Assembly: GCA_037013495.1 (NCBI GenBank)
Contig: CM072811.1
Span: 18,110,659-18,174,658 of the forward strand
Origin: Hippophae tibetana
Lineage: Eukaryota > Streptophyta > Magnoliopsida > Rosales > Elaeagnaceae
DNA: 64,000 bases
Reading direction: 5' to 3'
Shown here: one piece after another, positions 59,448 to 64,000 of the stretch
Numbering within the stretch: the stretch's first letter is position 1
How the letters are laid out: each line of letters starts with the position of its first letter
Made by a program: the position numbers and the translations under genes
Notes under the pieces: model-generated
The model's database searches: none
Seen by the model: the letters and a program-made list of their open reading frames with translations, nothing else
What the model was told of the DNA's origin: nothing

Positions 59448-60094
59448 TTTCCATTTCTCTTCTCTCTTTTCCATCAGAACATCATTTTCAATTTGGGCAG
59501 CACCCAAAAAAACCCAAAACCAAGCTCACCTCCTCCACTTTTTCTCATTTTCCGGCTACTTTCGACCACCATTTCTAACATATTTTAGTGGGTTATCTTC
59601 CTCTCTATATTATCTTTCAGATCTCCTATTTTTTTGAGCGAAATACTCAAAAAATTTATATCTATTTTCTCACTTATAAAACACCATTTTTTTCTTCATT
59701 TAGTCACTTCATTTACTCTTGTAAGTATTTATATTAATCCTATGCACTTATTATTCAGTTTGCGTTATTTTTTGTATACATATTTTATTTATGTATATTT
59801 TGTATTATGCTTGTTATTATATATTTGGTTGATTTTCTATGGAAATAATATTTGGATGTTGTGGGTTTGAGGCACTAGAATATTTACCATACGTGGATAA
59901 ATTTATTTACATATAAATAATTATATTTTATTAAGTAAAAGTAATACAATTTTAAAATGATTAAAATGATAAATTTTTGTATTATGTATGTTTTGGTATA
60001 TATTCTTATAATTAGGGAATTCATATATAATAATACTTGAAATATATTGATTGCATACATAATTAATATGCTTAATTAATGTCATTAATAGAAA

Positions 60095-63000
60095 ATGGAC
60101 AAATCTTATATGTCAAAGTGTAGAATTGAGCAGGACTATATTTCTGGAGTTGAAAGTTTCATGGAATTTGTTTGTAGAAATAGTAATAATGAAATTAGTA
60201 TGATTCAATGTCCATGTATTAAATGTAAAAATGAGCGATTTCATGAAGTTGACGAGGTTAAGTATCACCTTATCCGCATTGGTATTCTTTTGAACTATAA
60301 ATGTTGGTATTATTATGGAGAAAATATTAATAATACTTATGGGGAAGAGATAAATAAGAATGTGAGTGGATTACATACATCTTATCATAATGTACAGATA
60401 GAAAATATGTTTCATGGTGTTGAAAATGAACTACGTGAGGATGATTCTAAAACCTTTAAAAAACTTCTAGAAGATGCCAAAACACTGTTGTATCCAAAAT
60501 GCAAGAAATACACTAAAATTTCGTGATTGGTTCATTTATACAATGTGAAGGCAAAACATGGTTTTTCTGACAAAGGATTCACAGAATTACTAAATCTACT
60601 AATAAATATGTTTCCTGACACCTAAGAAAGGCGTGCCTCCAAAGGTTCTTTGGTACTTTCATCTGATTCCTCGCTTTCAAAGGTTGTTCAAAAGTAAAGA
60701 GACATCAAAGATGTTGACTTGGCATTCAGATAATCGATCTGATGATGGGGTGATACGTCATCCTTATGATTCTCCAAATTGGAAAGTAGTAGATAATTTA
60801 TCCCCTTAATTTGCATATGATCCGCACAATCTTCATCTTGCCATTGTTGTTGATGGAATTAATCCATATAGTTCCCTTAGTAGTAGATATAGTTGTTGGT
60901 CAGTAAATATGGTAACATACAACCTTCTTCCTTGGTTATGTATGAAAAGAAAATTCATAATGTAAACATTTTTTTTATCTCAGGACCGAAACAACCCGAT
61001 GTTGATATTGATGTATATTTGTAGCCTCTAATAGATGATTTAAAGATGTTGTGGACTGATGGTGTAAATGTTTGCGATGCACATAAAGAAGAACACTTTA
61101 ACTTGAGGGGGATACTTTTATGGACAATTAATGATTTTCCTACCTATGGGAACTTATTAGGACATGCAACAAAAGGTTACAAGGGATTCCCTATATGTAA
61201 TGATGACACTTCTGCAACTTATCTTGTTCATGGATGAAAGATGTCTTATAGAAGACATAGAAGGTTTTTTCCATCTGGACACAAGTTTAGATACCAAAAG
61301 AAACCGTTCGATGGTGAAGAAGATCATGATCATGCACCCTAACCTTTACGAGGTGTTGAGATATTAAGGCAATTGAATGCTATGACATTCAAATGATATG
61401 GAAAGATGAAAAAAAGAATACTCACTAAGGTATGGAAATGAAAGAGGTCAAATAATGAAAGGGGTGAAAATGAAAAAAAGAGGAGAATCAGTAGACCATG
61501 GTTGTTGGAATAAAAAATCAATATTTTGGGAATTATCTTATTGGAAAGACCTACACATTCATCACATCTTAGATGTCATGCACATTGAGAAAAAATTATG
61601 TGAGAGCTTGATTGGTACATTACTTAATATACCTGTAGAAATGAAGGATAGAATTAAAGCAAGATTGGATTTAAAGAAACTAAGCATACGACCTAAATTG
61701 GAATCAAGGGTGGAAAATGATAAGAATCGAACATACTTGCCACTAGCATCATATACAATGTCAACAAAAGAGAAGGATATGTTTTGTAAATGTTTGGCGG
61801 TTGTGAAAGTTCCTAATGGTTACTCATCCAACTTAAGAAATTTTGTGTCTATCACCGATAAGAAACTTTATGGATTGAAATCACATGTCCGTCATATCTT
61901 AATGCAACAGTTATCACTAGTTTCTTTTACATAAATTCTTCCAAAACATGGTCTATTATCAATAATTCATCTTTGTTCATTCTTCAATACAATATGCAAG
62001 AAATATATATCAATTGGTAAGTTAAACACTTTATAGAAAGATGTTGTAGAGACTTTTTGTCTAATTGAAAAATATTTTCCTTCACTTGTGTGTTCATTTA
62101 GTTCGAGAGGTTTAATTGTGTGATCCTAATTACTTAAGGTGGATGTATCCTTTTGAGAGATACATCCAAGTCATTAAAGGATATGTAAATAATAGAAATC
62201 GACCTAAAGAATGCATGGTGGAACGTTACATTGATAAAAAGGCCATTGAGTTTTGTTCTGAATACTTTAGTGGTTGCACAGAAATTGGGAATCCTACGCA
62301 CAAGTTGTTCTTAGAACGTCACATGATCCAAGTAGGTAACCCTATACTTGGTGGAAGTAAGAAATTGTTTATTGATCGCAATCGATGGGAAAAAGCACAC
62401 CGAATCATTTTGGTAAATAATAATGAGGTACAACCATACATAGAGTAAGTGATGTTTAACCTTTCCATTTATGCAAAAAATATTTTTTATTTAACTATTA
62501 GTGATGATATCTACTTGAACTCAAGAAACCCAATCATAAAATAACAGAAAGTTTAGAATGGCTTACACATGGTCCAAAATTCGATGTCAAATCATTTTCT
62601 AGTTTCACAATTAATGGATTGAGGTTTACAACTCAAGCTAGGGATGAAGTCTGAGTAAATCAGAAGAGTGGTGTGAAGATGGTTGCAAAAACTATGCAAT
62701 TTTCCAGTTCAAAAGATGGTAATCCTGTACTTTCTGATAGAACATATTGTGGTATAATTCAAGAGATTTGGGAATTTGATTATGAGGTCTTCCATGAAAT
62801 ATTTTTCTTATGTGATTGGGTCAAAAATGTTATCAATGTTAGATATAAAATAGATGATCTTGGATTTACCCTTGTAAATTTATCCAAGATAAGTCACACT
62901 GATGATCTTTTCACGTTAGCACTTCATGCAAAACAAGAATTTTATGTGAGCGATCAAATTCACACAAGATGGTCTGTTGTGTTAACGCCTCCACAAAAAG

Positions 63001-63181
63001 AGTTTTACCATTGTAATGCTTTAGAAGATGACGACCCTATGTTTGATACATTAACCAATACTAGTAATTTATCAAAAAAATGCCCAATGAATGTGATGAT
63101 CTAGTTGATGACGACGATTCTTCGTCATGGACTCTAAGTGATTGTGAAGGAATATATGTATATGATCAACAATCTAATTAA
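60095..63181 (+). pseudogene. CACTA transposase (decayed)
   Basis: 60095-60526 is the N-terminal transposase-associated domain (MDKSYMSKCRIEQDYISGV, with CPCIKCKN). From 60527, YNVKAKHGFSDKGFTELLNL opens the Transposase_21 region, which continues in shifted frames: TWHSDNRSDDGVIRHPYDSP, DPHNLHLAIVVDGINPYSSL, then 61046-61237 (LLWTINDFPTYGNLLGHATK) and 61455-61934 (HHILDVMHIEKKLCESLIGT). 62116-62448 matches DUF4218 (RWMYPFERYIQVIKGYV). 62530-63104 matches DUF4216 (SLEWLTHGPKFDVKS; YCGIIQEIWEFDYEVF; DDLGFTLVNLSKI). The gene ends with an acidic tail and TAA at 63179-63181. A segment of the N-terminal Transposase_21 region near 60600 is deleted, and there are several stops and frameshifts, so it is inactive, though relatively well preserved. 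Confidence 0.85.
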
Positions 63182-63289
63182 ACATAATGTATGTTCTATA
63201 CTTTTGTAATAACTCTTGGATGTTTATAAATATGTATGTTCCTAAAATTGTCAATTAATTTATATTTCGTCATTGTTTGTAGATATTTC

Positions 63290-64000
63290 ATGGATCCTTG
63301 AGTAAAAAAGCTTGGATGTTTATAAATATACATAATGCTCCACTTAACCCAAATGATAGAGTACCCGTTCTATTTTATGCTACTGGTAATCCAATAGGGG
63401 AAATGACCAACAATTGAAATCCTCTATTGGTAGACTTGTGAAGTCAAATATACCAATCAATATAAATGATTGGACTCAAGTTGACGAAGCTGAAAAGTTA
63501 AAAATATGGAAAACCATTTGTATAAGTCTCTTATATTTTATAACTAATTACATATATTATATCTTTTTTGTATTATATATATCTAATCTTTTTTATTGTG
63601 TTTTTATAGAATCGTTATAAAGTCGATGACACTTGGAAGAGCAAGTGTTATAAGATTGCAAATAAGGCGTGAAAGGAATACAAAACTTCCAGATTGGATA
63701 GAAATTATGTGTTTCCATGTTTGGAACCACTTGATGAAGTAGAGCTCTACAAAATCCCTGAAGGACACCCCTAGATTACACCTTAAGTTTGGAAAGACTT
63801 CATGGATTATAGACCTATGGATGAATTTTAAATTATTAGGGAAGAACATCGGAATATACAAATGCATAATATTCTTCTTAACCGTACTAGGAGGTCTTCA
63901 AATCCTAAAGTTAGATATAGAATGGTATTATTAATTTGTGTTAATTTATAAATATTTTTATATTTATTTTCCTCAAATTTAAATTGATGTCATGGTTAAT
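63290..64000 (+). pseudogene. CACTA second gene (Ptta/En-Spm type), partial
   Basis: The plus strand reads PLNPNDRVPVLFYATGNPIG near 63340, then SSIGRLVKSNIPININDWTQ (63420-63480), a probable intron of about 100 bp ending near 63608, and DEVELYKIPEGHP with VWKDFMDYRPMDEF and RNIQMHNILLNRTRRSSNP (63735-63900). This is the plant transposase Ptta/En-Spm family (PF03004 type), the second protein of CACTA elements, thought to bind the element ends. Stops are visible (for example within NKA.KEYK). It continues beyond the window. Confidence 0.75.

Larger units (their letters stand above)
58428..64000 (+). mobile_element. CACTA (En/Spm) transposon, right end outside window
   Basis: The 5' end is placed at about 58428, where TACTATTACAAAATGTGTC resembles a decayed CACTA terminal repeat (CACTACAAGAAA type); this border is uncertain. 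Subterminal motifs like TCGGTTCTACGTGTCAACCG occur at 58500-58535 and 59313-59447. The transposase gene begins at 60095, and a second gene begins near 63290 and runs past the window end. The gene order is that of plant CACTA elements. Confidence 0.75.

Noticed and set aside
59360..59870. Overlapping plus-strand frames (72, 85 and 78 codons)
   Set aside because: They start in the subterminal inverted repeat of the CACTA element and match no CACTA protein; probably leader sequence.

Overview
The window is plant nuclear DNA, about 70% A+T, and consists almost entirely of transposable-element debris. The evidence for an angiosperm is the combination of SIRE/Maximus-like Ty1/copia gag, Athila-like Ty3/gypsy gag-pol with a tRNA-Asp primer site, a Tat/Retand-like LTR, and remnants of CACTA (En/Spm), PIF/Harbinger and Mutator-like DNA transposons. 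No intact host gene is visible. The species cannot be named from the sequence. The gene-poor, nested layout suggests heterochromatic or pericentromeric DNA.

Layout. 1-4865: a minus-strand copia element (D), with gag but no pol. 5856-12165: a complete plus-strand relative (A) with two LTRs, primer site, polypurine tract and a 5-bp target duplication with one mismatch; it also has gag and no pol. 12166-14089: unassigned. 14090-37936: a nest of Athila-type elements. An old minus-strand gag-pol (G) is broken three times: by a recent 7-kb gag/pol-less element (E1, 22005-28999, perfect target duplication GGTAT), by a solo LTR (20682-21749), and by an Athila LTR ending at 18540 (H), which itself encloses a Tat-like 3' end and LTR (I). 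G is joined at about 29165 to a second gag-pol (F2), which is joined to the gag and 5' LTR of a third element (F1).

37937-45843: degraded mixed sequence with a Retand-like gag scrap, an Athila LTR end, a two-ORF PIF/Harbinger remnant (MYB/SANT-like ORF1 plus transposase N-terminus), an unidentified coding-looking exon, and a MULE SWIM-finger scrap. 45844-51904: copia element B, related to A but retaining protease and part of integrase. 51905-52330: a fragment resembling the plant Transposase_28 domain. 52430-56130: a third gag-only copia copy (C, minus strand). 56131-58427: unassigned. 58428 to the end: a CACTA element with a subterminal inverted repeat, a 3-unit tandem array, a decayed transposase gene and the start of a second gene; it runs off the window.

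The best candidate for something new is the copia family A/C/D. Three copies share what looks like the same junction between gag and 3' untranslated region, with protease, integrase, reverse transcriptase and RNase H absent, while B shows that a pol-bearing relative existed. This fits a gag-carrying non-autonomous lineage mobilised in trans.
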